Assembly (NCBI RefSeq): GCF_046115515.1
Contig: NZ_CP175953.1
Origin: Gracilimonas sp017641085
Lineage (GTDB): Bacteria > Bacteroidota > Rhodothermia > Balneolales > Balneolaceae
Strand: one strand, 5' to 3'
Length of the DNA stretch: 64,000 bases
Positions 1 to 9,421 of this stretch are shown here, one piece after another (position 1 is the stretch's first letter; every line of letters starts with the position of its first letter). The translations under genes were made by a program, and so were the position numbers. The notes under the pieces are model-generated. The model was not told where the DNA came from, did no database searches, and worked only from the letters and a program-made list of their open reading frames with translations.

Positions 1-224
1 TTTACGATTACGCTATCTGGATGTGAGGCAAAGTTTTCACCTATTATAATAACAGAATCCACTCCGGCAAGATATCCGTTTTCAGGAGTGATATTGGTTA
101 CTACAGGATTTGGTTTTGACGGTTCATAGCCCGGATCGTACACACTATTGCCTTCTTTACAGGAGATCAATCCGGTAGCTAAAACTGCTAATAATACGAG
201 ACGATTTATTTTTCTGAACTTCAT
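1..224 (-). CDS. TIG/IPT-domain lipoprotein, N-terminal part (runs off window)
   Basis: Reading leftward from an ATG at 224, the frame stays open to the window edge. It begins with a basic n-region, a hydrophobic stretch and a Cys at residue 22 (LATGLISC), a good lipoprotein signal. It then reads PVVTNITPENGYLAGVDSV, followed by IIIGENF, the pattern of an immunoglobulin-like TIG/IPT domain. The start lies 15 bases after the PorV-like stop, so it is the last visible gene of the TonB-receptor operon. An in-frame ATG at 239 would add five residues but directly abuts that stop; 224 gives the better signal peptide. The role is probably as a surface or periplasmic lipoprotein partner of the receptor. 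The exact function cannot be told because the C-terminus is missing. Confidence 0.7.
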   Translation of the reverse strand, partial: MKFRKINRLVLLAVLATGLISCKEGNSVYDPGYEPSKPNPVVTNITPENGYLAGVDSVIIIGENFASHPDSVIV

Positions 225-239
225 ACTTACTAATGTCAT

Positions 240-1244
240 TTAAAATCCTATTTGAGCACTAAACCTGTTTACCTCTCCAAAAACACCGAACTGAGTATAT
301 GAGTAATCAACACTCAGCACTAATGGACCGATAGGCTGTTTGATACCGGCACCGAAAGTAAGCTGCTCTTCATCTTTCGGGAAACCATATCCTCCGCGAA
401 GTACGAACCGATCAATAAACGTATATTCCAGACCGAACAGAAGTTGTTCATCATAGTCTCTGGGGCGATTCGCATCTATACTTACCAATAATGAATGAAC
501 ATCCGGGTCGAGATTCGTCAAGTCCAGCACATCCATGGATACCCCAATCTTAAACGTAAGCGGCAGCTCAGCTCCTTCATCATCATAACTTACTTCCGGA
601 GAGAAATTCCTGAGCGCCATTCCGAAATTTAAGCTTCTGAACCCTGTTTTATAGAGCACTCCGAAATCCAGCACCCCGGTTCCCGCCGAAAATGATTGGG
701 TTTCGTAGTTCCCTGCCCCATCCGTGCTAATTGCAGCACTTCCTAAGTTTTGATTACTGTACCTGAAGTTTGCACCAACAGAAAACTGGTCGGTCACCGC
801 ATTTGCATAAGAAAGACCTACTGCAAAGGCTGTTGGGTTGATGGTACCAAGGTCAATATAGCCCTGCTCGTTGTCGGCCCTTGCCGTGGATAGGATGTCT
901 CCGTAATCAACCGAAATAGCATTTAACCCTATAACTCCGAATTTACCATCGGCCGGCTGATAAACCAGAGTAGCTGAATTGTGGTTGATGTCCGCTATCC
1001 ATTGCACAGCACCTACGCTTGCGGTGTACGTACCGTTTATATAGGCCATGGTTGCCGGGTTGTATAAGGCAGAGTAGGCTCCCATTTCAACCGAAGTAAC
1101 GGCTCCGGATAGGGCAGAAGCTCTGGCAGAGGGCGATACACTTAAGAATTTCATACTTGTTTGCGCTCTTTTCTTTTGCCCGTATATATCTGTGGTACAA
1201 AGAAGCGCTAAAATACAGAGGAATATTGCTTTGGTTAATCTCAC
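240..1244 (-). CDS. PorV/PorQ-family outer-membrane beta-barrel protein
   Basis: 334 residues with a signal peptide ending near IYGQ, then the family opening FLSVSPSARASALSGA and SALYNPATMAYI, typical of PorV/PorQ (FadL-like) barrels. The rest is alternating amphipathic strands and the chain ends in an aromatic residue (FSAQIGF), as outer-membrane barrels do. In Bacteroidota PorV-type proteins carry or shuttle T9SS cargo at the outer membrane. Here it follows an FN3/FlgD-like secreted protein by 8 bases and a TonB receptor, so it probably serves that cargo. The start is GTG with no Shine-Dalgarno. Assignment to the broad family is firm; whether it is a functional PorV or a paralogue is unknown. 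Confidence 0.8.
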   Translation of the reverse strand: MRLTKAIFLCILALLCTTDIYGQKKRAQTSMKFLSVSPSARASALSGAVTSVEMGAYSALYNPATMAYINGTYTASVGAVQWIADINHNSATLVYQPADGKFGVIGLNAISVDYGDILSTARADNEQGYIDLGTINPTAFAVGLSYANAVTDQFSVGANFRYSNQNLGSAAISTDGAGNYETQSFSAGTGVLDFGVLYKTGFRSLNFGMALRNFSPEVSYDDEGAELPLTFKIGVSMDVLDLTNLDPDVHSLLVSIDANRPRDYDEQLLFGLEYTFIDRFVLRGGYGFPKDEEQLTFGAGIKQPIGPLVLSVDYSYTQFGVFGEVNRFSAQIGF

Positions 1245-1252
1245 TTTTACAC

Positions 1253-3370
1253 CTATAGTATGATTACAATTTTTCTTGTAGCTACTCTGCCGAATTCATC
1301 ACTGTTGGGATCTTCGTTGATAATTCGGGCAATGTAAATGCCACTGGCTACTCTTTGACGGTAGTCGGTCTTTACATCCCAGTAAATGTCACCGCTGCCA
1401 TTTGTGTTAGTCAAAGTCCTTATTTTTTCTCCCAGCTCTGTGTAGATCTCAATAGTACAAACGCTTGGCACCTCAAAAAAGGCAACCCGGTCTTCACTGG
1501 CTACACTTCCAAATTTCAATTCAACGGGGGAATTGGCCCTGTAGGGGTTCGGAACTACTCGTATATCCGCCATCGCTTCACCGGCAGGTCGCAGCAAGCG
1601 CGCAGGGTCGTAGCTTTGCATGTAGTATCGGTTACTGACCAACTCTGTATTCGTTGGCGTTTGTCCGGTTCCATCGTTGTTCACGTTGCCGACACTTACT
1701 ATATAGTAGTAATAGTCGAGCCCGCGTATTGGGGGATCCAATAAATATTCAGGTCCGCGATCCACATCCCCGTCTTTAATAAAATTCTCACTCGGATCAG
1801 CTTCATACAACAGCCGGTATGTACTGTCTAACCGGCCGGAAGCACGGTAAATTCTAAATCCTGATAGGTTCGATGTATTTCCGGTGTATTCCCATTCCAG
1901 GTCAATTCCGTTACCTGCAGAGGTCACCGTAAATATACTTGGAGGCTCAGGCGCTTCGGGGATGGCATATCCGGATTCGTAATTCGCAATGGCCCGTTCA
2001 AATGTTTGAAACAAAGAGTCTCTTCCCTGGAAAACCACCCTGTTCTTTTCTTCAGCTGTGATATCGCCTCTCTTAAAAGCGGCACCTGTTTCATTGGCTA
2101 CCTCCCGTGAAATACCTGATGAGGCTTCAGCTATGACGATAGTCACACTGTCTCCGAATGCAATGTCATAAGGTCCATATCCATAGGTATAAGCCTGCCC
2201 TCCACCTTCACCCAAAGAAGGATCGTTTGAAGGGTTCACAAAACCATCAAAACCACTTGGCTCTACCACGTAGGCATGTCGGGGTGAAACCCTGCCACGA
2301 TTCATCATCTCGTACTCATCTTCCATTTTAGTAACGTTAAAAGCATCGTTGTTACTGTATAATGGATCATCATTATGCTCATACGACATGGTAAAAGGCT
2401 GACCTGGATCATCGGTAGGATCCGTTGAGGAGGCATCCGCATGCAGCGTTACGGTTCCTACAAAGTGATAGGCTGCCAGCCTTCCTGTGGTATCATCGGC
2501 TGATAAATAACCACCGGTGGTATTTGGTACAAAAATCGGGGCTCCGATATTGTCATAATTTGGATTGGCAAAACTTGGGAAATAGCCATGCCATGCAAAA
2601 GAAGCCCTGAAGTCTTCCGGTTCACCGGGTCGGGCACCGTCCCCTCGCTGATCATTCATGGTATTAATACCCCAGCCTGTTGCGTTACCGATGGTATATC
2701 GGGAAGCTTTAACCGGTGCCATTCGGTTCAGAAAGTAGGGTACAAAACCTGTGATATCCTGCCCCTGCATTTCAATCTCAGGGTCATCATCAGTGTTGCC
2801 TGTGTTTACAAAGGTATATTCAATAATGTGATAGTTATCGTGGTACTGCTGGCTAAACTGCTTGATGGTTCTTTTTACCGTAACACCAATCAGGGTGTTT
2901 GTAACCACGCGTATTTCACGGTCAGCTTCCAGGTTTGGATCTATACGATCGTTTTGTACACTTTTTGAAAATGAATCCAAACCATCTACAGTAACTGATG
3001 GTGGCTGAAACTTACTTACCGTTTCCATGCTCACAGGGTAAAATTCTCCAAGCCCGGTTACACGAGGGCCCACATGGACTACCCGGCTGCTGAAGGTAGT
3101 TCCGTTTTCGTCCGTATAGTCTGTTACTCCAAGCCAAAGTGCTTTCATGGCCTGGGCATCCTGACCTCTGTAAATAGCAGGCCATTGCCATCCGCCCTGC
3201 TGTTCCTTGATAAAGCCTTCTTCAATTTCAGAGCCAATACTGGAATAAAAATTGTGAAAAGACCCCGCCGATAACCATCTGTTTTCTACTTGCGAATAGG
3301 CATTAGCAGACAACCCAAAGGCTATTAGTAGCGAAGCACAGATACTCTTATACAAATTCTTTCTACTCAT
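1253..3370 (-). CDS. Secreted protein with FN3-like region and FlgD/T9SS-like C-terminus
   Basis: 705 residues with a signal peptide (cleavage near ANAYSQ). The first 480 residues are a large domain of unknown function rich in aromatic and acidic residues. A fibronectin-type-III-like segment follows at about 480-590 (IDLEWEYTGNTSNLSGFRIY). The last 100 residues (IRVVPNPYRANSP, then IEIYTELGEKIRTL, ending in ASGIYIARI and TRKIVIIL) have the FlgD-Ig/T9SS sorting fold seen in proteins exported by type IX secretion. It sits 31 bases after the TonB receptor gene and 8 bases before the PorV-like gene. It is probably cell-surface cargo or a surface partner of the receptor. No enzymatic motif was recognised. 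Confidence 0.75.
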   Translation of the reverse strand: MSRKNLYKSICASLLIAFGLSANAYSQVENRWLSAGSFHNFYSSIGSEIEEGFIKEQQGGWQWPAIYRGQDAQAMKALWLGVTDYTDENGTTFSSRVVHVGPRVTGLGEFYPVSMETVSKFQPPSVTVDGLDSFSKSVQNDRIDPNLEADREIRVVTNTLIGVTVKRTIKQFSQQYHDNYHIIEYTFVNTGNTDDDPEIEMQGQDITGFVPYFLNRMAPVKASRYTIGNATGWGINTMNDQRGDGARPGEPEDFRASFAWHGYFPSFANPNYDNIGAPIFVPNTTGGYLSADDTTGRLAAYHFVGTVTLHADASSTDPTDDPGQPFTMSYEHNDDPLYSNNDAFNVTKMEDEYEMMNRGRVSPRHAYVVEPSGFDGFVNPSNDPSLGEGGGQAYTYGYGPYDIAFGDSVTIVIAEASSGISREVANETGAAFKRGDITAEEKNRVVFQGRDSLFQTFERAIANYESGYAIPEAPEPPSIFTVTSAGNGIDLEWEYTGNTSNLSGFRIYRASGRLDSTYRLLYEADPSENFIKDGDVDRGPEYLLDPPIRGLDYYYYIVSVGNVNNDGTGQTPTNTELVSNRYYMQSYDPARLLRPAGEAMADIRVVPNPYRANSPVELKFGSVASEDRVAFFEVPSVCTIEIYTELGEKIRTLTNTNGSGDIYWDVKTDYRQRVASGIYIARIINEDPNSDEFGRVATRKIVIIL

Positions 3371-3401
3371 TACGCTTGTTTAATTATTACTGCTCTGTTA
3401 T

Positions 3402-6400
3402 TTAAAACGAAAATCTTACACCAAAACGGATCGTCCTTGGATCAAGGAAATTGAAAAACCGTTGATTAGGCATATTGATATATGCTTTGTCGTCTAACAC
3501 TTTATTGACAAAGCCCTTATCTGCTTCAACAAAAGATCCGTTTTCAAACTGGTAATACTTTCCTTCCTGGGTATTGTAGTACAAGGCCCGCCCGTTCGGG
3601 TTACTTATGGTTCCTAAATCTGTGGTAGCTTCAATCGGTACATACTCAACACTTGCCGGACGGTAGTCGCCGGGTTGATCGTTACCGGGAACACGAGAAC
3701 TCAATAAATTTATCTCTTCAAGTTTTCCTTTTGGCAGGTGAAGTGAAGCCATGTAATCCAGGTAATCGTTACCGTCAATCAGGCCGGAATTGAAAATGCT
3801 GAAGTTTCTTCGGTTGATCACATTACTCACATCAGCAAAGAATCGAAGGTTAGATCCGTCCCCGAGGTCCACGCGTTTTGTCAATCGCAGGCTGGTTCCC
3901 CAGAAATCTCTGTATTGCAGGTTATCCACTATACCGGGAATTGAGCCTCCTCCTGTATAAGTAAACTTATCCCCTGCCCTCCAGGTAACTAATGGCACAA
4001 CCTGCCAGCTACCTAAGGGGTGGCCGCCAAGAAATTCAGGTCCAACATCAGATGGTGTCTGGAAATACAATTGCAAGCGGGCATAAGGACGTGGTGTTGA
4101 TCTGTTTATGTCATTATCAGCTGTTAAGCGCTCATATTGACGTTGCTCAAATGGGTTTTCATAGTTTTCAAGCGTTCCAAAAAACCCAGTCGTTTGCACA
4201 TCATAGGTGTAATTAATTTCACCCCAGAAAAATCTTCCTCTTTGTTTTCTGAGAGTAAATTCTATACCGCGGATATCTTCATATGAAAATGGCCGGCTAA
4301 CCGTGTAGTTGCTGTTATCACGTCCTGTAAATGAAACCTGAATAGGCTGGTTGGTCAAATCTTTATAGTAACCGCTTATTCGTATCAAATAATTATCGAA
4401 TAAGTTTTGCTCATATCCGAGTTCATAAGCAACGGTTTTAGGTAAACTATTACCCGGAGCAGCAATTCGGGTTACGGTATTCGTAAAAGGCTCAACTCGG
4501 ACCAGATACAGGTTTTCTGGATCCGGTAGCTGAACGAAATGTCCGTAATTAAAGAACAGCTTACTGCTTTCGGTGATTGGGAAAGAAACCCCTAAGCGTG
4601 GCTGCAGTACAACCTGAGGATCAACATCTGAAGTAGCTGCCGTGTCCAGCGCGGAAGCGTTTCCACTAGAAAATAAATCAGTAAAAGGCTCATAATCATA
4701 CCACTCAACATTCGGGTCATTGTAGGTCAGGCGAAGCCCCAGGTTAGCTATCATACCACGGAACTCTAACTTATCCTGAACATATGCTCCTATTCGGTAC
4801 GGAGTTGTATTCCAAACGGAGCGGGTACGGCCTGAAGGTAGCACCTTATCAAAAGAACCGTAGTTAACCCGGCTGTTTGTTCTGTTAAAATCAATCCCCG
4901 CCTTAATCAAGTTAAAGCGATCGACCTGGCTGGTGATGGCGAAATTCACATTCAGGTCAGAAACCTCACTACTATCCCGGGAGGTACTCATTCCAACTCC
5001 CATTCGCATACCGGACGCTAAGCCAAATGAGGTCTCATCAAAGAATCCAAATGGAGCTGCAGAAAAACCAACTCCTCCAAAACTAACAACATCGGAAGTA
5101 TCGCGAAATCCACCGGGATTCGTGCTGTTACTTGAATAATAGTTGCTAACCTTTACTTCGTAAAATGTATTGTTGTTGATGGAGTGAGTAAACTGTGCCC
5201 CAAGATTTGCACTTACTCTTTCAGATGGCGCCCAGTAATCGGTAGCATATAATCTGGACTCAATGAAACTTACCCGTTCAATACTACCTGCAATACCGGA
5301 CGGGGATACAAAGAAGCCCGGATTACCTGACTGACTGGCACCTGTACCTGTTTCCTTACTGTACAGTCCGTCAATCGACAATTTCATACCCGTTCCCACA
5401 TTACTCGTTACTTTGGTCTGGAAAGTGGTTTGCTGATACCGGTCTCTTGAAAGCGGTACCATGTACATGGTTTGGGTTTGGCGAAGAGATGAAGAAAAAC
5501 GTAAGTCTCCTAACTTTTCACTTACAAACGGAACCGGACCGCCTACCGTCAAATCAATTTCATAATCAGGCTCTGTGATGGCAAAATCCTTTCTGTGCTG
5601 CCATAAAAAAGCTTGCTGAGCTGCCTCAGGTGTCAAATCATTCGTTGGATCGTCGTCAGCGAGAAGGTTCTGTGAAAAAGCATTCCACCCGATAAATGAT
5701 GGATAATTCTGCTGGGTGTATCGGTCCCAGGCTCCGTTGTCTGTACCGGTCCAGGCCACCTCATCATCCATATAAGGACGAAGCCAGTATGAATTAGGAC
5801 TATTTATATCCTGCCCTACATTTTTCTTTTGTGGAGGAGTAATACGAATCAGTCCATCTACCGTATAACGATCGGGATTACCTTCTTTACTGGTTACGTT
5901 AATCAAACCGGACCTGAGGTTACCGTATTCAGCATTAAAACCACCGGTTTGCAGCTGTACATTTTCAACTGAAGTAACACTTACTCCGGTAAAGGGACTG
6001 TTATCTCGTCCGGAACGAAGAGTAAATCCATTCAGGTTGAACGATATCTCATCAGAGCCACTACCCCGAACGCTTAAGCCTTCAACACCGGCTTGCAGAC
6101 CAACCACATCAGTTACACTGGCTACCGGGAGCGCATCAATATTTTCTTTACTAATATTGGCCTGGCTGGAAGAAACATCTTTCTTCACGACAGGTTGTTC
6201 AGCCACAACCACAACTTCTTCCCCTTCAAATGTTTGTTCCGACATTTCGATATCAATCTCGGTAGTCAGGTTGATGTTTACTTCCACCTCTTCAATAACA
6301 ACCGGCGTAAATCCCACAAAAGAAGCTCTAAGGGTATATGTACCGGGCTTAACGTTTAAGATTTGAAAATATCCATCCGGTTGAGTTGCAGTTCCCTGAG

Positions 6401-6545
6401 TTGTTCCTTCAATAATTACGTTCACCCCCGGAAGCGGTTCCCCTTCCGTGTCGGTTACAAATCCGGTTATCTTACCGGTTTGCGCAAGAAGGGATTGAGA
6501 GATAAGCAAAAAGAAGAAGAATGATAGTAGCTTTTTAACATCCAT
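3402..6545 (-). CDS. TonB-dependent outer-membrane receptor with carboxypeptidase-regulatory-like N-domain
   Basis: 1047 residues from an ATG at 6545 (MDVKKLLSFFF, signal peptide ending LLAQ). The frame is open 12 codons further upstream, but that extension spoils the signal. Residues about 22-105 are a carboxypeptidase-D regulatory-like beta domain (GKITGFVTDTEGEPLPGVNV). The plug follows (SSSQANISKENIDALPVASV, later GGFNAEYGNLRSGLINV). The remainder is a 22-strand barrel type ending TIRFGVRFSF with a terminal Phe. It imports an unknown substrate using TonB energy. No SusD gene is next to it; instead an FN3 secreted protein, a PorV-like barrel and a TIG lipoprotein follow in the same direction. 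Confidence 0.88.
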   Translation of the reverse strand: MDVKKLLSFFFFLLISQSLLAQTGKITGFVTDTEGEPLPGVNVIIEGTTQGTATQPDGYFQILNVKPGTYTLRASFVGFTPVVIEEVEVNINLTTEIDIEMSEQTFEGEEVVVVAEQPVVKKDVSSSQANISKENIDALPVASVTDVVGLQAGVEGLSVRGSGSDEISFNLNGFTLRSGRDNSPFTGVSVTSVENVQLQTGGFNAEYGNLRSGLINVTSKEGNPDRYTVDGLIRITPPQKKNVGQDINSPNSYWLRPYMDDEVAWTGTDNGAWDRYTQQNYPSFIGWNAFSQNLLADDDPTNDLTPEAAQQAFLWQHRKDFAITEPDYEIDLTVGGPVPFVSEKLGDLRFSSSLRQTQTMYMVPLSRDRYQQTTFQTKVTSNVGTGMKLSIDGLYSKETGTGASQSGNPGFFVSPSGIAGSIERVSFIESRLYATDYWAPSERVSANLGAQFTHSINNNTFYEVKVSNYYSSNSTNPGGFRDTSDVVSFGGVGFSAAPFGFFDETSFGLASGMRMGVGMSTSRDSSEVSDLNVNFAITSQVDRFNLIKAGIDFNRTNSRVNYGSFDKVLPSGRTRSVWNTTPYRIGAYVQDKLEFRGMIANLGLRLTYNDPNVEWYDYEPFTDLFSSGNASALDTAATSDVDPQVVLQPRLGVSFPITESSKLFFNYGHFVQLPDPENLYLVRVEPFTNTVTRIAAPGNSLPKTVAYELGYEQNLFDNYLIRISGYYKDLTNQPIQVSFTGRDNSNYTVSRPFSYEDIRGIEFTLRKQRGRFFWGEINYTYDVQTTGFFGTLENYENPFEQRQYERLTADNDINRSTPRPYARLQLYFQTPSDVGPEFLGGHPLGSWQVVPLVTWRAGDKFTYTGGGSIPGIVDNLQYRDFWGTSLRLTKRVDLGDGSNLRFFADVSNVINRRNFSIFNSGLIDGNDYLDYMASLHLPKGKLEEINLLSSRVPGNDQPGDYRPASVEYVPIEATTDLGTISNPNGRALYYNTQEGKYYQFENGSFVEADKGFVNKVLDDKAYINMPNQRFFNFLDPRTIRFGVRFSF

Positions 6546-6581
6546 AGACTGAAAAATTATTTTTAACAGTAGAAATCCCAA

Positions 6582-7190
6582 ACAGGATTTTTCAGTGTTG
6601 ACTGAAACCGCATAGTATAAAATTCCAATTAAGAAATAAACTTTTGTTGAAGGTTTTTTAGCAAACGGAGAAACTCACTGAATTTCGTTAATTCCTTTGC
6701 CTTAAAACCGCTTCATTTATTTACTTCTCTCTCTTACTTATACCCCAGATACCCCTGCCACCCTTATTAAAAAAAAATTTCTATAAGACTTCCAATTCCT
6801 GCTTATGCTTTAAGCATATGAATTTTAATAGACTTGCCATGAAAAAAATTTTCATCAATTGCCTGATATTTAGCAATCAGGATTTATTATAGGATTAGAT
6901 GAACTGCCAAATTTCAACCCTTTACCCTGTTCATTGTGCGTCATTTTAAGATTTTAAATTCCTTGTTGCTCGATGGTTTTCTTCTTAGAAAAAATTCTAA
7001 AAACCATACCAAATAACATTTTTTAAATCTTTCACTGATAAATTTTGAGCGCGCGTTGCTAAAACAGATCCCCGATTTCAAAATATCTCAACTATTCTTA
7101 ATGAAATTAATCACCAATTTTATCATCCAAATTGAGTTTTAGCATCAATCCGACGATCTCGCTATAATTCGGCTCAATCAAAATTGTGCT
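6582..7190. other. AT-rich intergenic region, divergent promoters expected
   Basis: About 600 bases between the leftward TonB receptor operon and rightward kynA, with no credible ORF. It must hold both promoters. A 7-bp-arm palindrome is at 6804-6818 (TATGCTT-T-AAGCATA) and a weaker inverted repeat at 6862-6881 (CCTGAT/ATCAGG). Either could be an operator, but arms this short also arise by chance in AT-rich DNA. A TATAATTCGG string about 25 bases before kynA could be a -10. No tRNA or riboswitch fold was recognised. Confidence 0.4.
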
Positions 7191-7970
7191 ATGAGCCTTA
7201 CATATACCAACTACCTGAAAATCGACGAACTGCTTGAACTACAGCAGCTTAAATCTGAGCCACCTGAACATGATGAAACCTTGTTCATCATTATCCATCA
7301 AACCTATGAGTTGTGGTTCAAACAGATATTGCATGAATTTGGGAAACTCCGCAAAAACCTGGAAGACGGAAACACCTGGGCTTCCCTCAAAACCATGCGG
7401 CGGGTTCTTACCATACTAAAAACCATGGTCTCCCAAATTGATATACTGGAAACCATGACCCCTCTTGAGTTCAACAGCTTTCGAAAATTCCTGGGCCAGT
7501 CGAGCGGGTTTCAATCCCTGCAGTTCCGGGAAATGGAAATCATTTGCGGACTCCGCTTTCCCTTAATGAAAGAAGCCCATAAAGATCAGCCCAAACATAT
7601 AAAGGTATTGGAGCGGCGGATGGATGAATCCACCTTGTGGGAAAGTTTTTGTGCCTACCTGAGAACGCGGGGATATAACATCCATCCCGAACGCGAAAAC
7701 GAAAAGGGATTGGTTCATGAGCCTTCCGAAGAGATTCAGGAGATGTTGGTTGAAGCTATGAAAAATGACCCGGAAGCAGCTGTGATTGCCGAGCTGTTTG
7801 TGGATTATGATGAGGGGCTGCAGGAGTGGCGCTACCGGCACGTTAAAATGGTGGAACGTACCATCGGCACCAAAAAAGGAACCGGTGGATCAGACGGTGC
7901 CAAATACCTGCATAAAACATTGAACAATCCAATTTTCCCGGACCTTTGGGCTATCCGGGCAAATTTCTGA
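7191..7970 (+). CDS. kynA: Tryptophan 2,3-dioxygenase
   Basis: This haem enzyme opens the indole ring of L-tryptophan with O2 to give N-formylkynurenine, the first step of the kynurenine pathway, in the cytoplasm. The 259-residue protein shows the family signatures IIHQTYELWFKQILHE (residues 34-49), FRKFLGQSSGFQS and the haem-ligand block YRHVKMVERTIGTKKGTGGS, in which His217 is the axial ligand. Length is normal for the bacterial form. A kynureninase-like gene lies 1.45 kb downstream on the same strand, so the pair can make kynurenine and anthranilate if a formamidase exists elsewhere. The start is ATG without a Shine-Dalgarno. Confidence 0.95.
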   Translation: MSLTYTNYLKIDELLELQQLKSEPPEHDETLFIIIHQTYELWFKQILHEFGKLRKNLEDGNTWASLKTMRRVLTILKTMVSQIDILETMTPLEFNSFRKFLGQSSGFQSLQFREMEIICGLRFPLMKEAHKDQPKHIKVLERRMDESTLWESFCAYLRTRGYNIHPERENEKGLVHEPSEEIQEMLVEAMKNDPEAAVIAELFVDYDEGLQEWRYRHVKMVERTIGTKKGTGGSDGAKYLHKTLNNPIFPDLWAIRANF

Positions 7971-8044
7971 TCTGGCTTGATTTAAAAGAGTTATTTTTAG
8001 TATTTAATGCCATCGTTTAATCGGGTAAAATTTTAGGGTACAAT

Positions 8045-8632
8045 ATGACTTGTCCAAATTGTGGAGAACAGCCATATACTTTTTTGGAATCTATATTTCC
8101 GGGTAAAGAGGAGCTCAGGAAAAATTTAAAGGGGCAATACACTTGCCGGAAATGCGGAACCGAACTAACCTTCAAAAAGAATAAATATGGTTTCTATCAT
8201 TTCGAAAACAGTTTCTACGTGATTCTCAGCACGCTCATTATTTTGACACTCACCCTGACTTGGGCGGTGATTATGAATATGGAAGTTATTTTCTCAATTT
8301 CTTCGCCTGCATTGTCTTTGGCTTTACTTTTTCTCGCTGGTATAACTATCAGTTTGGGTGGAGGAGCATTGGCGAGGAAATATATAACACTCGAAATCTA
8401 TGATCCTGCAAAAGAGGAACAGATTCAAAAAAAATCAGTTGTGGGAATGATTGTGTTTATGGCCTATGCAGTACTTGCCATCTTTGGTTTTGGATTCCTC
8501 AGTAAATGGGCAAATGATCATTCAATAAGCACTTTACTATTTGTTGTGGGTACACTGACTTACATGGCCATCGTTTTAATTATCGCTCTTAAGATTATGA
8601 ATTCGTCATTATTTAAGAAACTTCCGGAATAG
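8045..8632 (+). CDS. Zinc-ribbon tetraspan membrane protein, unknown function (copy 1)
   Basis: 195 residues. The N-terminus has two CxxC pairs, MTCPNC (Cys3, Cys6) and YTCRKC (Cys34, Cys37), a zinc-ribbon arrangement. Four hydrophobic segments follow at about 57-77, 87-109, 132-153 and 161-184, so a small metal-binding cytoplasmic head is fixed to a four-helix membrane domain. The next gene is a diverged paralogue with the same plan. Both lie between kynA and kynU on the same strand, 74 and 91 bases apart, so co-transcription is possible but not tight. No named family was recognised. Confidence 0.75.
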   Translation: MTCPNCGEQPYTFLESIFPGKEELRKNLKGQYTCRKCGTELTFKKNKYGFYHFENSFYVILSTLIILTLTLTWAVIMNMEVIFSISSPALSLALLFLAGITISLGGGALARKYITLEIYDPAKEEQIQKKSVVGMIVFMAYAVLAIFGFGFLSKWANDHSISTLLFVVGTLTYMAIVLIIALKIMNSSLFKKLPE

Positions 8633-8723
8633 AGCTTACTTCTTATATCCTAGTTAACAACAGAACGCGGCTTAAGAACTCCGGGGCAACCGAAAGTTAT
8701 TAATAAACAAAAAAAGGTACATC

Positions 8724-9326
8724 ATGAACTGTCCGAATTGCGTTAAAAAACCTGTGGGTTTCATGGGAACGTTCTATTTGAAAGGGGTTGGTTTTAAAAG
8801 AGCCCTTCAGGGATTTTTCAGGTGTCAGCATTGTGATACCATTCTGATTCAGAAAAAAAATGATTCCGGTTTCCCTCAATTCGAAAAGCCTTTCTGGCTG
8901 ATCTATCCCCTCTTCATTCTGGGTTTGCTTGGAATTACCTGGGGTGTTTTTTACTACCTCGAAAGCACCATAAGTTCTGAGCAGGTGTGGTTTGCTATCC
9001 CTGCAATAATAGCCCTTTTCGCTTTGCTTTTTGTGATTATGGACCGGATAAGAGGCCGCTATTGGGTTCTCAAAGAAACTACTTTTGAAAAACATGAAGA
9101 TGAACTAAAGTCTCAAAAGCTCTCTTCAATGAGTGTCATCGCTTTCCTGTTTTTTGGAGTTTTGGCTATCACAAGCTTCCTGTTTTTAGATGACTTTGCA
9201 GAAACGATAGACCTCACTCCCACTGTCTATACTCTATCAGCTATTGTCTATATGATGTTGGTCGTTGCAATGGCTTTTGGATTAATGAAATATCTTTCTA
9301 ACGGGAATTCGGCTCAGAAAGAATGA
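8724..9326 (+). CDS. Zinc-ribbon tetraspan membrane protein, unknown function (copy 2)
   Basis: 200 residues, paralogous to the gene just upstream. It has MNCPNC (Cys3, Cys6), a loop of similar length, FRCQHC (Cys34, Cys37), then QKKNDSGFPQFE aligning with KKNKYGFYHFE of copy 1. Membrane segments are at about 57-77, 88-106, 136-156 and 168-188. Cysteine spacing is identical in the two copies while the helices have diverged, so the metal site appears to be what is conserved. The tail is charged (NGNSAQKE). The function is unknown. Position between kynA and kynU may be chance. Confidence 0.75.
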   Translation: MNCPNCVKKPVGFMGTFYLKGVGFKRALQGFFRCQHCDTILIQKKNDSGFPQFEKPFWLIYPLFILGLLGITWGVFYYLESTISSEQVWFAIPAIIALFALLFVIMDRIRGRYWVLKETTFEKHEDELKSQKLSSMSVIAFLFFGVLAITSFLFLDDFAETIDLTPTVYTLSAIVYMMLVVAMAFGLMKYLSNGNSAQKE

Positions 9327-9421
9327 ATTATCATCCCTGCGTGTTAGCTTGATTCTTTTTAGGCAATAAGCCAAAGTAAACTTATTTTCAGGCCCAGAAA
9401 CGAATCAACAGATATTTTTTC

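Noticed and set aside
1355..3274. Several plus-strand frames opposite the FN3/FlgD-like gene
   Set aside because: They are antisense shadows without domain content; the minus-strand gene explains the region.
6862..6881. CCTGAT/ATCAGG inverted repeat before kynA as an operator
   Set aside because: 6-bp arms with an 8-base spacer in AT-rich DNA are expected by chance; kept only as a note in the intergenic entry.
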